From: Sagittula sp. P11
GTDB lineage: Bacteria > Pseudomonadota > Alphaproteobacteria > Rhodobacterales > Rhodobacteraceae
DNA: 64,000 nucleotides
Assembly (NCBI RefSeq): GCF_002814095.1
Contig: NZ_CP021913.1
Location: 558,001 to 622,000, forward strand
Direction of reading: 5' to 3'
Position numbers and translations under genes: made by a program. Numbering within the stretch: position 1 is the stretch's first letter; every line of letters begins with the position of its first letter. The notes beneath the pieces are model-generated. The model worked only from the letters and a program-made list of their open reading frames with translations. It ran no database searches and was not told where the DNA came from. Of this stretch, positions 1 through 8,449 are shown piece by piece.

Positions 1-95
1 CGCGGATCGAGGATCAGTTCGAGCCGGGGCGCGTCGCGATCCTGGGCAAAGGCGGGCAAGGCAGTCAGCAGCAACAGGAACAGCCATCTCACCAT
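1..95 (-). CDS. BatD-like protein, N-terminal fragment (cut by window edge)
   Basis: The first 31 codons only: an ATG at 95, a short hydrophobic Leu-rich signal peptide ending in Ala-Phe-Ala-Gln, then the start of a mature domain. The ATG overlaps the stop of the preceding TPR gene, so it is the last visible gene of the MoxR/VWA operon. BatD (oxygen tolerance) proteins normally occupy this slot and begin with a signal peptide, which is the main reason for the call. The rest lies outside the window, so the family assignment rests on position. Confidence 0.55.
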   Translation of the reverse strand, partial: MVRWLFLLLLTALPAFAQDRDAPRLELILDP

Positions 96-736
96 CTCTC
101 GGCCTCCTCCTCGTGGGCCTCGCCCTCGGTCACGCGGCGGTCCATCTCGGCGGCGAGCCGGGCCTTGAGGTAGGCGCCGGGGGCATCTTCGAGCGTGTCG
201 AGCCAGGCGCCATCGGCGGCCGCCGTGCGTTCGCTTTCGACCGGGCGCCTGTTGGACTCGCGCTGCGGATCGACCGCGCGTTTCAGGATCGACTGGTCCG
301 GTGCGTCGGGATCGAAGGGCGCGGTGCCGACGCCGGCCTCCGCCAGCATAGCCTCGATCCGCCCGTGCCCCATGGCCTCGCCGATGACCGGGGGCACCAG
401 GGCGTTCACCGTGTCGCGGTTGTGGCGCGCCTCGGCATCGTAGCGGTCGCCGAACAGCACCGCGTCGAAATAGGCCACCGACAGCGCGTAGTCCCCGGTC
501 GCCGCCAGCGTCAGCCCCCGGTCGTAGGTGGCACTGCGCCCAATGGCTGCAAAGGCCGCATCGGCCTCCGCGAAACGTCCGGCGTCATAGAGCACGGCGG
601 CCCGGGCCTCGGGGTCGCCGATGGCCGGGACCGCCAGCGCCGGAAACCCCGCGCGCCACACGAGCTTGCCCCAGGCCCCGGGACCGGCGGCGAGGGCGCA
701 GGCGATGGCCGCGGCTGTCACGTAGCGCAGCCTCAT
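89..736 (-). CDS. TPR-repeat protein of the MoxR/Bat operon
   Basis: A 215-residue protein with one N-terminal hydrophobic segment (about residues 5-22) and helical Ala-rich TPR-like repeats around residues 45-95, followed by a charged, probably disordered tail. I chose the ATG at 736 because it overlaps the stop of the upstream VWA gene as ATGA, as at most junctions of this operon; a longer reading frame exists upstream but lacks such coupling. In Bat operons a TPR protein accompanies the VWA proteins and is thought to act as a scaffold at the membrane. The specific function is unknown. Confidence 0.75.
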   Translation of the reverse strand: MRLRYVTAAAIACALAAGPGAWGKLVWRAGFPALAVPAIGDPEARAAVLYDAGRFAEADAAFAAIGRSATYDRGLTLAATGDYALSVAYFDAVLFGDRYDAEARHNRDTVNALVPPVIGEAMGHGRIEAMLAEAGVGTAPFDPDAPDQSILKRAVDPQRESNRRPVESERTAAADGAWLDTLEDAPGAYLKARLAAEMDRRVTEGEAHEEEAERW

Positions 737-1662
737 GTCTGCCGCCGCCGGAACAGGAGCGCCAGCGGAACCAGCGCCAGCGCGGCCAGCCACGGCCCGA
801 GATCGCGGTACTGCAGGGCGCGCAGGTCGGGAACATCGCGCTGCGGGTCGCGCCGTTCGGGCAACAGGGTGCCCAGAGCGCTCAGCTCGGTCGCTTCGAC
901 CATCCGCCCCCCGCCCGCCTTTGCAACGGCGGCGAGCGTTCCGGGGGCGGCGGCGGGCATGCCGTAGGGGGCCGCGTCCTGCGGGACGAAGATGGCAGAC
1001 ACACGCACGCGCTCGGCCGCCAACTGGCGGGCGATGTCCACCGCTTCCGGCCCCATGCCGCCACCGTCGGAGACGATGACCACATCGGGCGCCATGGCCC
1101 CGGCGTCCTGCAGGGCGCCCCTCGCCATGATCAGCGCGCGGTCGGGACGGCTGCCGCCCACGGGCATCGTCGCGCTGTCGGCCACCGCGATCAGGCCCCG
1201 CACGACACCGGGGTCCTCGGCGGGAACGCTGGCAAGGAAACTCTCTCCGGCATAGACGATCAGGCCGGTGGGCCGGTCGCCTTCGAGGTCGACGAGGCGG
1301 GCGAGGGCAGCCTGCGCATCGTCGAAGCCGCCGCCCTCGGTCACAGACGGCGACAGGTCGAGCAGGATCATCAGCGTGTTGGTGTTGCGCAGCACGGGCG
1401 CTTGGCTGTCACGGCTGGCCGGCCCCGCCAGCCCGGCGCAGATTAACGCCAAGGCGATCGCCAAAAGCCAGGGGTCGGCGCCGACACGGGGGGCAGAGAC
1501 CCAGCCGCGCCCGCGCATGGCGTCCAGCAGGTCGGCGTCGACCACGGCGCGCCACGCGGCCATCCCATCGGCCCGGCGCGCCATCAGCACCCCGGCGGCC
1601 AGCGCCAGCGGGAGACCGATCAGCCACAGCGGACGGAGCAGGATGAACTCCGGCCCGGTCAC
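733..1662 (-). CDS. VWA-domain membrane protein (second of two)
   Basis: A 309-residue von Willebrand factor A protein. Two hydrophobic stretches precede the VWA domain (about 10-28 and 65-80), the MIDAS motif is D102-L-S-P-S106, and a final membrane segment near the C-terminus is followed by an Arg-rich tail. The start is a GTG at 1662 that overlaps the upstream stop as GTGA; the longer upstream frame has no ribosome site I can see. VWA domains bind a divalent metal and mediate protein contacts; in Bat operons the pair is thought to work with the MoxR AAA ATPase on the assembly or activation of envelope proteins. Confidence 0.82.
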   Translation of the reverse strand: MTGPEFILLRPLWLIGLPLALAAGVLMARRADGMAAWRAVVDADLLDAMRGRGWVSAPRVGADPWLLAIALALICAGLAGPASRDSQAPVLRNTNTLMILLDLSPSVTEGGGFDDAQAALARLVDLEGDRPTGLIVYAGESFLASVPAEDPGVVRGLIAVADSATMPVGGSRPDRALIMARGALQDAGAMAPDVVIVSDGGGMGPEAVDIARQLAAERVRVSAIFVPQDAAPYGMPAAAPGTLAAVAKAGGGRMVEATELSALGTLLPERRDPQRDVPDLRALQYRDLGPWLAALALVPLALLFRRRQT

Positions 1663-2615
1663 GCCGTTTCCCTCGCGTGGAGACCCATGGCGACCCCGAG
1701 GCACAGCGCCGCCAAAGCGGCCAGCCACGGCCAATATGACCGCCACGTTCGCACCGGCGGCATGGCCGCAAGGCTCGGCTCCAGTTGGTCGATGGCGGCG
1801 GTCACGGCCTCCAGATCGTCGGTGGTGCGGACGCGGAAGGTCTCTCCGCCCGCGGCCTCCGCGATGCGGCGCAGGGTTTCGGCGTCCACGGCATCGCGGG
1901 CTTTCGGATCGTCCGCCAGGTCGGCCGGCCCCAAAGCTATGGTGTAGACCCGCATCCCGAGGTTCCGCGCCGCCTGCGCCGCGGCCACCGGATCGACCAT
2001 CCCCGTCGTGTCCTGCCCGTCCGACAGCAGCAGGATCACCCGGCTCCTCGCGTCGCGCTCGCGCAGACGGCGGATGGCGAGGCCCAGACCGTCGGCAATC
2101 GCGGTGGCCTTGCCCGAGACCCCGATCTGCAACCCGTCGATCACCTGGGCCACCGAATTGACGTCATGCGTCGGAGAGGCCGCGACATAGGCCCTGTCCC
2201 CGAAGACGACGAGCCCCACCCGGTCCCCTGCCCGCCCCCGGACGAAGTCCGCGGCGACACCCTGCACCGCTGCCAGCCGTGACACGGTCTGTCCGTTCAT
2301 CGAGAAATCCTCGCGTTCCATCGACCCCGAGAGGTCCAGCGCCAGCAAGATATCGCGTCCTGAGGCGGGGACGATGTCGAGGACCCGCTCCTGCCGCGGA
2401 CCCGCCAGCGCGGCGACCAGAGCGATCCACGCCACACCCAGCGCGATCAGCCGGGCATGGCGGCGCACCGGCGCCGCTTCTGCGGTCTGGAACGCCGCAG
2501 CGATGGCTGGCGGAAGATAGAGCGCCCCGGCCCCCACACGCCGCGGCGGCAGCAGGCGCAACAGCACAAGCGGCAAGGGCAAGAGGATCAGCAGCCACGG
2601 GGCAGCGAGGGTCAT
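1659..2615 (-). CDS. VWA-domain protein, BatA-like
   Basis: A 318-residue protein with two N-terminal membrane helices (about 5-22 and 55-72), a VWA domain with an intact MIDAS motif D94-L-S-G-S98, and a C-terminal membrane helix. This arrangement is that of BatA. The ATG at 2615 overlaps the previous stop by four bases. It sits third from the MoxR ATPase in a run of co-directional, overlapping genes, so it is almost certainly cotranscribed. Substrate is unknown; the aerotolerance role comes from Bacteroides Bat proteins and may not hold here. Confidence 0.87.
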   Translation of the reverse strand: MTLAAPWLLILLPLPLVLLRLLPPRRVGAGALYLPPAIAAAFQTAEAAPVRRHARLIALGVAWIALVAALAGPRQERVLDIVPASGRDILLALDLSGSMEREDFSMNGQTVSRLAAVQGVAADFVRGRAGDRVGLVVFGDRAYVAASPTHDVNSVAQVIDGLQIGVSGKATAIADGLGLAIRRLRERDARSRVILLLSDGQDTTGMVDPVAAAQAARNLGMRVYTIALGPADLADDPKARDAVDAETLRRIAEAAGGETFRVRTTDDLEAVTAAIDQLEPSLAAMPPVRTWRSYWPWLAALAALCLGVAMGLHARETA

Positions 2616-2980
2616 CGGCGGGCCCTCCGGGCGGCGGCCAGAACGGCCTCTTCCAGCGGCGCGGGATCGGTTGTGGCATTCGGGTCGTAAAGCGCGTTGC
2701 TCATCGCGGATGGCACGGTCCCGCCCATGTCCCGCAAGAGCCCGGCAAGTGCGACCATGCGCTCCTGCGGCGGCAGATGCGTCATGGCTGCGATCCGGGC
2801 GCGCACGTCTTCCACGGTGCGGGTGCGTGGCGCCGTCAGTGCGCGCAGCAGCACGGATAGGACAACGCCCGCCAGCAGACCCAGCGCCACGGCGGCCAGC
2901 GGGTCCTGCAGCCCGAAACGGGCGAAGTCCGCCGGGACACGCACCGGAGCCAGACGGGAGACAAGCTCTTCGGGTGTCAT
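2612..2980 (-). CDS. Small membrane protein in the DUF4381 position
   Basis: 122 residues with one clear membrane helix (about residues 26-47) and a charged cytoplasmic part. The gene overlaps both neighbours by four bases (ATGA at each side). In MoxR operons of proteobacteria a small DUF4381 protein usually lies between the DUF58 gene and the first VWA gene, which is exactly this slot; sequence similarity to DUF4381 is weak by eye, so the call rests mostly on position and topology. Confidence 0.6.
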   Translation of the reverse strand: MTPEELVSRLAPVRVPADFARFGLQDPLAAVALGLLAGVVLSVLLRALTAPRTRTVEDVRARIAAMTHLPPQERMVALAGLLRDMGGTVPSAMSNALYDPNATTDPAPLEEAVLAAARRARR

Positions 2981-3828
2981 GCCGGCAGGACCTCGTCCGC
3001 CTCGGCCCGGACGATCCGGGCCGCTATCCCGCGCTCCGACAGGACCGCCGCCGTGGGGGACGCGCCGAAGCGTCCGCGGGACAGGATGTCGCCGGTGCGC
3101 GCGGTGAACCGGCCCGGAGGCGGCGCCGTTTCCACCGCGTCCTGCACCAGCAGGATCTCGAAGCGGATGCGGCGCATCAGGTCCGAGGCGATATCGGCAA
3201 AATCGTGGCCGGGCGTGTCCATCCCAGTGGCCAGCAAGACCGCCGTGCCGGAGGGTACACGTGCGGCAATCTCGATCAGTCCGTCGGACAGCGGCGCCAT
3301 CTCTTCGGGGTGTGCACCCATCGCCGCGTGCGTACGGGCCAGGACCCCGGCGATTTCCAGCATTGCGGCTTCCCTCGGGCGGGCGGGCAGCCGGTCGATA
3401 CCGTCGTCGCGCAGGATCGCCAGACCGACCCGGCCGCCTGCCAGCACGCAGGCCCAGCCTTCCAGCGCAGCCGCCTCCGCCGCGGCGACGGAGCGGAACC
3501 GCCCCCGCGTGCCCCAGAACATCGGCGCGCGGAAATCGACGACCAGCAGCAGGCTGCGCTCGACCTCCTCGTGGCGGCGGCGGAGCTGCGGGCGTCCGCT
3601 GCGCGCGCTGGCGGAGGCGTCGACAAGGCGCGGGTCGTCCCCGTCGATGAATGGCCGCAAATCGTAGAGGTCGCCGCCCTCGCCCCGGCGCGGACCGGAC
3701 AGGCCCGCGACCCGCCCGTGCGACAGGCCCGCCACGGGCGCCGGGCCGACCTGACCCGCCAGCGCCACCAGCCGGTCCAGCGACAGCATGGCGCCCGATC
3801 CCGCCCCCTTGGCCGCAACGTCCCTCAC
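2977..3828 (-). CDS. DUF58 protein
   Basis: 283 residues with the DUF58 hallmark region (a Gly-rich stretch, then D-L-Y-D-L-R-P-F, then D-D-P-R) at about residues 45-65. DUF58 proteins pair with MoxR ATPases and have a VWA-like fold. I take the GTG at 3828, which overlaps the stop of the ATPase gene as GTGA and matches the coupling style of this operon; an ATG 39 bases downstream (3789) is the alternative. No membrane helix is visible at the N-terminus, unlike many DUF58 proteins. Confidence 0.85.
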   Translation of the reverse strand: MRDVAAKGAGSGAMLSLDRLVALAGQVGPAPVAGLSHGRVAGLSGPRRGEGGDLYDLRPFIDGDDPRLVDASASARSGRPQLRRRHEEVERSLLLVVDFRAPMFWGTRGRFRSVAAAEAAALEGWACVLAGGRVGLAILRDDGIDRLPARPREAAMLEIAGVLARTHAAMGAHPEEMAPLSDGLIEIAARVPSGTAVLLATGMDTPGHDFADIASDLMRRIRFEILLVQDAVETAPPPGRFTARTGDILSRGRFGASPTAAVLSERGIAARIVRAEADEVLPA

Positions 3829-4802
3829 AGCGGCTCCACCACGTTCAGGATCTCTGCCATGATGCCGCGCGAGGTCTCGCCCGCGGCGCGGGCGCGCCAT
3901 GTCGGTGCCATGCGGTGGCACAGCACGTCCGGCGCCAAAGCCTTCACGTCCTCGGGCACCGCGTAGTCGCGCCCATGCAGCCAGGCCCGCGCCCGCGCCG
4001 CGGCGGCAAGCCACAGGGTCCCGCGCGGGCTGACCGCGTGCTGGATGCGGTCGGTGACCGACAGGCCATCCGTGCCCGTCCGTGTCGCCATCACCAGTCC
4101 CACGATGTAGCGCCGCAGCGCCGGGGACAGGTGCACCTGCACCACCTCCGCCTTCATCGCGGCAAGCGTCTGAAGGTCGAGGCAGGACACCGCCTGCCCG
4201 GCGGGCGCGCGCAACTCCCCCTCGACCAGATCGAGGATCGCCAGTTCGGTGTCCTCGTCCGGCAGGTCGAGCAGAACGTGGAACAGGAACCGGTCGAGCT
4301 GCGCCTCCGGCAGGGGGAAAGTGCCTTCCTGTTCGAGCGGGTTCTGCGTCGCCACGACCATGAAGGGCTCCGGCAGAGCACGCGCGATGCCGCCGCTGGT
4401 CACCTGCCCCTCCGCCATGGCCTCGAGCAGGGCGGATTGCACCTTGGGCGGGGCGCGGTTGATCTCGTCCACCAGCACGAGCGACTGGAAGACCGGCCCG
4501 GGAAGGAAGACCATCTCGCTGGTTTCCTGCCGCCACGCCTGCGTGCCCGTCACGTCGGAGGGCATCAGGTCGGGGGTGCACTGGATGCGGGAAAAACTGC
4601 CCTCCACCGCCTCCGACAGCCGCCGCACGGACCGCGTCTTGGCCAGCCCCGGCGGCCCCTCGATCAGGATGTGACCGCCGGTCAGCAGGCAGATCACCAG
4701 CCGTTCGACCAGCGTCGACTGTCCGATCAGCCCGGATTCCATGCGCTGCGTCAGACGCCGCGCCGCATCCGTCAGCGTGCCTGCAGGTGCCAGATCTTCC
4801 AT
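3825..4802 (-). CDS. MoxR-family AAA+ ATPase
   Basis: 325 residues; Walker A G49-P-P-G-L-A-K-T56 and Walker B with VDE around residue 111-113, followed by the lid domain typical of MoxR proteins. MoxR ATPases act as chaperones that mature or activate protein complexes, usually together with VWA proteins such as those encoded downstream. The ATG at 4802 is preceded by a strong GGGAGGAG ribosome site, so this is the first gene of the operon. Reading frames extending much further upstream run antisense to the sensor kinase and are not real. It is divergent from the two-component pair. Confidence 0.93.
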   Translation of the reverse strand: MEDLAPAGTLTDAARRLTQRMESGLIGQSTLVERLVICLLTGGHILIEGPPGLAKTRSVRRLSEAVEGSFSRIQCTPDLMPSDVTGTQAWRQETSEMVFLPGPVFQSLVLVDEINRAPPKVQSALLEAMAEGQVTSGGIARALPEPFMVVATQNPLEQEGTFPLPEAQLDRFLFHVLLDLPDEDTELAILDLVEGELRAPAGQAVSCLDLQTLAAMKAEVVQVHLSPALRRYIVGLVMATRTGTDGLSVTDRIQHAVSPRGTLWLAAAARARAWLHGRDYAVPEDVKALAPDVLCHRMAPTWRARAAGETSRGIMAEILNVVEPL

Positions 4803-4955
4803 GCGCTCCTCCCATAGGTGCCCGCGCAGGAAGGCACGAACCCGCGGAAGGACAAAGCTTTTCCGACGGAATCCGGGAATGTCGGGCAATTTGCCCGCGA
4901 CAAGACGGCACGATTGCCCGATCCTCGGGAACGCGGAGATCGGGGAGGACACACC

Positions 4956-6293
4956 ATGAGTCTGAGGCTGCGGCTGGTTCTGACGCTCTGGCTGGTGACG
5001 CTGCTGGCCGGGGCGATCACCATAGGGTTCGCCGCGGCAGGCGCGTACGACGCCGCCGACCGTGCAACCCGAAATACCCTGACCCGCGCGGGCTACGTCC
5101 TCGAACGCAACTACCACATGGAGCCGCGCGCAGGCGATCCGCTCTATGCCGAGATGACGTCGATCAAGCTGCTGGGGCTGATGGCTCCGGGCACCTGCAT
5201 CCGGTTCGAACAGCGTCTGATCTCGGAGCGGCGGCTCTGTTCGAGCTGGCAGATGTTCGGGCCGGTCGCGCCGGATCGGTTCCGCAAGACCGTCACGCGC
5301 ATCTTCGGCGCGATCGAACCGGCGAAGGGCAATGGCAGCGCCTCGCAGGACAGCGTCTTCGGGATCGAGGTGACCTTCGATCCGGTGGCCGCCGCGACGC
5401 TGGCGTGGCAGCGGGTGAAGCTGGCGCTCTGGCAGACGCTTGGGATGGCGGCGGGTGTGCTGTGCCTTGGTACGCTGGCGATCTATTCCCGGCTGGAACC
5501 CGTCGGTCCGATCGTCCGCGGACTGGATCGCCTGAGCGCCGGTGACCTCGACACCCGCGTGCCCCCCTCCGGCGCGCCGGAGTTCCGCAAGATCGCCGAA
5601 GCGGTCAACCGCCTCGCGCAGCAGCTGAAGACCGGCACCGAAGCGCGGCGCCTCCTGACCCGCCGGCTGATCGAGGTCGAGGATGTGGAGCGGCGGCAAC
5701 TTGCCCGCGACCTGCACGACGAGTTCGGCCAGATGCTGACGGCGACCGCGGCGCTGGCCGCCTCCATCAGCCTTGCCGCGCCCCCATCGAACCCGGCGCT
5801 CGCCCGCGATGCCGATGCCATCGGCGCCAACATCCGCGCCATGATGACCTGCCTGCGCGGCGCCTTTGCAAGGCTTCGGCCGCCGGACCTCGACGAGGTA
5901 GGCCTGATCGCCAGCCTGCGCGGCATGCTGGGGGGATGGCAGGCGCAAAGCGGGGCACGGCTGACACTGGACAGCACGCTGGACGAGGACGGACTGAGCG
6001 GCGCCGTGGCGCTGGACCTCTACCGGATCGTGCAGGAGTGCGTCACCAACGCCATGCGGCACGGCGCGCCGTCCCGCGTGGAGGTGGCGCTGCACTCCGG
6101 CGGTGACACCATCGTCCTGACGGTGGCGGACGACGGCGGCGGCGGTATCGACGGGCGCGCGCCTGGCCACGGGTTGATCGGTATGTCGGAGAGGACGGAG
6201 GCGATGGGAGGCACGCTGCGGCTCGAGGATACGGGCAGCGGTGTGCGGATCCGCGTGACCCTCCCGGACACACGGGGGCGCTGCGCGGCATGA
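4956..6293 (+). CDS. NarL-type sensor histidine kinase
   Basis: 445 residues: membrane helix at about 7-29, an extracytoplasmic sensor of about 120 residues, second helix at about 155-177, HAMP linker to about 230, HisKA_3 dimerisation domain with phospho-acceptor His254 in R-D-L-H-D-E, and an HATPase domain with the N-box Asn365. This is the NarX/UhpB-type class, which phosphorylates LuxR-type regulators such as the one immediately downstream (ATGA overlap). The sensor has several Cys residues but no domain I recognise, so the signal is unknown. The ATG at 4956 has a GGGGAGG site seven bases upstream. Confidence 0.92.
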   Translation: MSLRLRLVLTLWLVTLLAGAITIGFAAAGAYDAADRATRNTLTRAGYVLERNYHMEPRAGDPLYAEMTSIKLLGLMAPGTCIRFEQRLISERRLCSSWQMFGPVAPDRFRKTVTRIFGAIEPAKGNGSASQDSVFGIEVTFDPVAAATLAWQRVKLALWQTLGMAAGVLCLGTLAIYSRLEPVGPIVRGLDRLSAGDLDTRVPPSGAPEFRKIAEAVNRLAQQLKTGTEARRLLTRRLIEVEDVERRQLARDLHDEFGQMLTATAALAASISLAAPPSNPALARDADAIGANIRAMMTCLRGAFARLRPPDLDEVGLIASLRGMLGGWQAQSGARLTLDSTLDEDGLSGAVALDLYRIVQECVTNAMRHGAPSRVEVALHSGGDTIVLTVADDGGGGIDGRAPGHGLIGMSERTEAMGGTLRLEDTGSGVRIRVTLPDTRGRCAA

Positions 6294-6931
6294 AGGACTA
6301 CAGCGTCATCATCATCGACGACCACCCGGTCGTGCGCGAGGGCTACCGCCGCCTGATCGACCTGCAGCCGGGGCTGAAGATCGTGGGCGAGGCGGAGGAC
6401 GCCCGCTCTGCCTATGCGGCCTTCCGCGACCTGCGCCCCGACGTCGTGGTCATGGACGTGACCCTGCCCGGGGCCAGCGGGATCGAGGCGATCCGCCACA
6501 TCCGCCAGTACGACGACACCGCGCGCATCGTGGTCTTCACCATGCACCTCAGCGCCGCCTTCGCGCTGAAGGCCATCAAGGCGGGCGCCACCAGCTACAT
6601 CACGAAAAGCAGCGATCCCAAGGTGCTGATCGAGGCGATCTTCGGCGCGCTGCGCGGGCAGACTGTGATCTCGCCCGACGTGATCGAGGCCATCGCCCGC
6701 GACCGCATCTCCGGCGTGGGGACCGGGCTCACCGATCTCAGCCCGCGGCAGACCGAGATCCTATGCCTCCTGGCCCGGGGGTGGTCCGCCGAGCGCATCG
6801 CCGGGGAACTGTCCATCAGCCAGAAGACCGTCCGCAACAATCACTACCAGATCAAGAGCATACTGGGCATGGAGACGGACGCCCAGCTGGTCTGGTTCGC
6901 GCTCGAGACAGGGCTGCTGCAAGCGGTCTGA
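6290..6931 (+). CDS. LuxR/NarL-family response regulator
   Basis: 213 residues: receiver domain with acidic pocket D-D at 11-12, phospho-acceptor Asp56 (in V-M-D-V-T), and a C-terminal LuxR helix-turn-helix at about 150-205 containing the typical S-x-K-T-V-R-N-N recognition region. The start ATG overlaps the kinase stop, so the two form a two-component system. Targets cannot be read from the sequence; the divergent MoxR operon and the exported protein at 7219 are the nearest candidates. Confidence 0.93.
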   Translation: MKDYSVIIIDDHPVVREGYRRLIDLQPGLKIVGEAEDARSAYAAFRDLRPDVVVMDVTLPGASGIEAIRHIRQYDDTARIVVFTMHLSAAFALKAIKAGATSYITKSSDPKVLIEAIFGALRGQTVISPDVIEAIARDRISGVGTGLTDLSPRQTEILCLLARGWSAERIAGELSISQKTVRNNHYQIKSILGMETDAQLVWFALETGLLQAV

Positions 6932-6983
6932 ATTGTCCCGGCCTTCTCGGTACTGATTTCTGTGGGGGCGCCATTTTTGTGGC

Positions 6984-7012
6984 GGTCAGGCGGGTTGGCA
7001 TGTCGCCTGACC
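6984..7012. other. 9-bp inverted repeat downstream of the response regulator
   Basis: GGTCAGGCG (6984-6992) and CGCCTGACC (7004-7012) are a perfect inverted repeat with an 11-base spacer in the 286-base gap between the response regulator and the next gene. No T-run follows on either strand, so it may be a Rho-independent-like pause, a binding site, or chance. Confidence 0.4.
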
Positions 7013-7218
7013 GGGCAGCAGCACATGGCCATCATTGCGGGCTTGGGCCAATCGAATCTCTACCGAAGATGCAGGGATTGGCGCCTTTCGCGTCCGTCAC
7101 GCACGCCGCTTTCGGGGCCGAACAGACACCGGATACGAGGCGCTCCGCCTATGCCCCCGACGGAGGGGAACGACAGGCATGATTGTCGCGTTCACTTACT
7201 AAATGAAAGGCTTCTGAC

Positions 7219-8331
7219 ATGAACAAGTTCTTGATCGGCAGCGCCGTGGCGCTTGCTTTGACGACAACCTCCCTTTCCGCGGCCCCGATCCACGCAAAGG
7301 GCAACGCCGGAGGCTTCACCGTCGCCCAGGGCGAACAGGTCTGGCTCGCCAAGGGACCGCAGGGCAACGGTAACGGCAAAGGCAATGGTGGCGGCAACGC
7401 CAAGTTGCTGAAAAAGGGCAACGGCAACGGCAATGCCGGGAAGGGTAATCCGGGCAACGGGAACGCCCAGGCCGACAACGGCAAGGGCAAGGACAAGCCC
7501 GGCAAGGGCAACGCCCAGGCCAACAACGGCAATGGAAACGGCAAGGGCAAGCCCGAGAATGCCGGCGGCCCGAAGAACAACGGAAACGGTGTCGCGCAAG
7601 CTGCGAACGGCAACGGCAACGGCAAGGCGGGCAAGGGTCGCAAGGCCTACACCGCCGCCGAGCGTGAGGAAGTGGTGAAGCGCATCGTCTCCACCCCGGC
7701 ACCCGCAGGCCGTGACATGACCCGCGTCATCGGGGCCACCGCGCTGGCCCTCGCGACGCCGCAGCTTCTCTGGTCCGACGTGACCGACGATGAACTCATC
7801 ACCTACACCAACTGCCCGCCGGGGCTGGCCAAGAAGGATCCGCCCTGCGTGCCGCCGGGCCTCGCCAAGAAGGGCGTGACCTATGACGAATGGGTGTCCT
7901 ACGACCGCGACCGCTACGAGGAAATCTGGCTTGAGCGCCGCGACGAATGGCTTGGTCGCGGTGTGGACGTCGACCCGGACCCGGACCTGCTGCTCTTGCA
8001 GTCGGACCAGATCGCCGAGCTCTTCAACCTCGCGCCCGCACCGGACGGCCAGCGGTACGCCCTGATCGACGGCCTGCCCGTGCTGCTCGGCGAAGAGGAC
8101 TACACCTCGCTGCTGCTGGTCAACCAGACGGCACAGGCGGCCGACCTGCTGAACGGAGTGCCGATCGCACCGACGGCGGCTTTGACGCAGGAAGAGCTCA
8201 TCAACCTCTACCGCCTGCCGCAGCTTGGCGCGGACGAGAACTATGCCGTGGTGAACGGTCAGCTCGTGCAGTTGAACGACTCGGAATACGAGCTTCTTCA
8301 GATGATCCGCATCGCGCGGGCCGTGCTGTAA
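7219..8331 (+). CDS. Exported protein with Asn/Gly/Lys-rich repeat tract
   Basis: 370 residues. A signal peptide covers about residues 1-26 (cleavage near A-H-A). Residues about 48-140 are low-complexity, built from G-N-G-N-G-K-G-N-like units. The remaining part is folded-looking: a Cys-containing stretch with two copies of P-P-G-L-A-K-K, then two related segments near the C-terminus sharing the pattern Y-A-x-x-(D/N)-G-x-x-V-x-L-x-x-x-(D/E)-Y. This resembles the RcnB/PepSY-like surface proteins of alphaproteobacteria but I cannot name a family. A modest AAAGG site precedes the ATG. A strong terminator follows, so it is likely monocistronic. Confidence 0.75.
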   Translation: MNKFLIGSAVALALTTTSLSAAPIHAKGNAGGFTVAQGEQVWLAKGPQGNGNGKGNGGGNAKLLKKGNGNGNAGKGNPGNGNAQADNGKGKDKPGKGNAQANNGNGNGKGKPENAGGPKNNGNGVAQAANGNGNGKAGKGRKAYTAAEREEVVKRIVSTPAPAGRDMTRVIGATALALATPQLLWSDVTDDELITYTNCPPGLAKKDPPCVPPGLAKKGVTYDEWVSYDRDRYEEIWLERRDEWLGRGVDVDPDPDLLLLQSDQIAELFNLAPAPDGQRYALIDGLPVLLGEEDYTSLLLVNQTAQAADLLNGVPIAPTAALTQEELINLYRLPQLGADENYAVVNGQLVQLNDSEYELLQMIRIARAVL

Positions 8332-8379
8332 ACCATGCGTCGACCCACCCCTACGGTGCGGACGCAACCGGAAATGAAG

Positions 8380-8407
8380 CAGCCGCCGGGTAACCGGCGG
8401 CTGTTTT
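8380..8407 (+). terminator. Rho-independent terminator
   Basis: A perfect 10-bp stem (8380-8389 with 8394-8403), GTAA tetraloop and TTTT run, 48 bases after the stop of the exported protein. Confidence 0.9.
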
Positions 8408-8449
8408 CATGTCGGCGGAGGTTGCTGTCCTTCCGACCCCCGCCCGTCT

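Noticed and set aside
4803-6170. Extension of the MoxR ATPase frame through the sensor kinase
   Set aside because: The ATPase starts at the ATG after GGGAGGAG at 4802; the extension is antisense to a kinase with H254 and N365.
7360-7640. Short-period repeats that could suggest a CRISPR array
   Set aside because: They are in-frame codon repeats (Gly/Asn/Lys) of one protein, with no constant repeat/unique spacer pattern and no cas genes.
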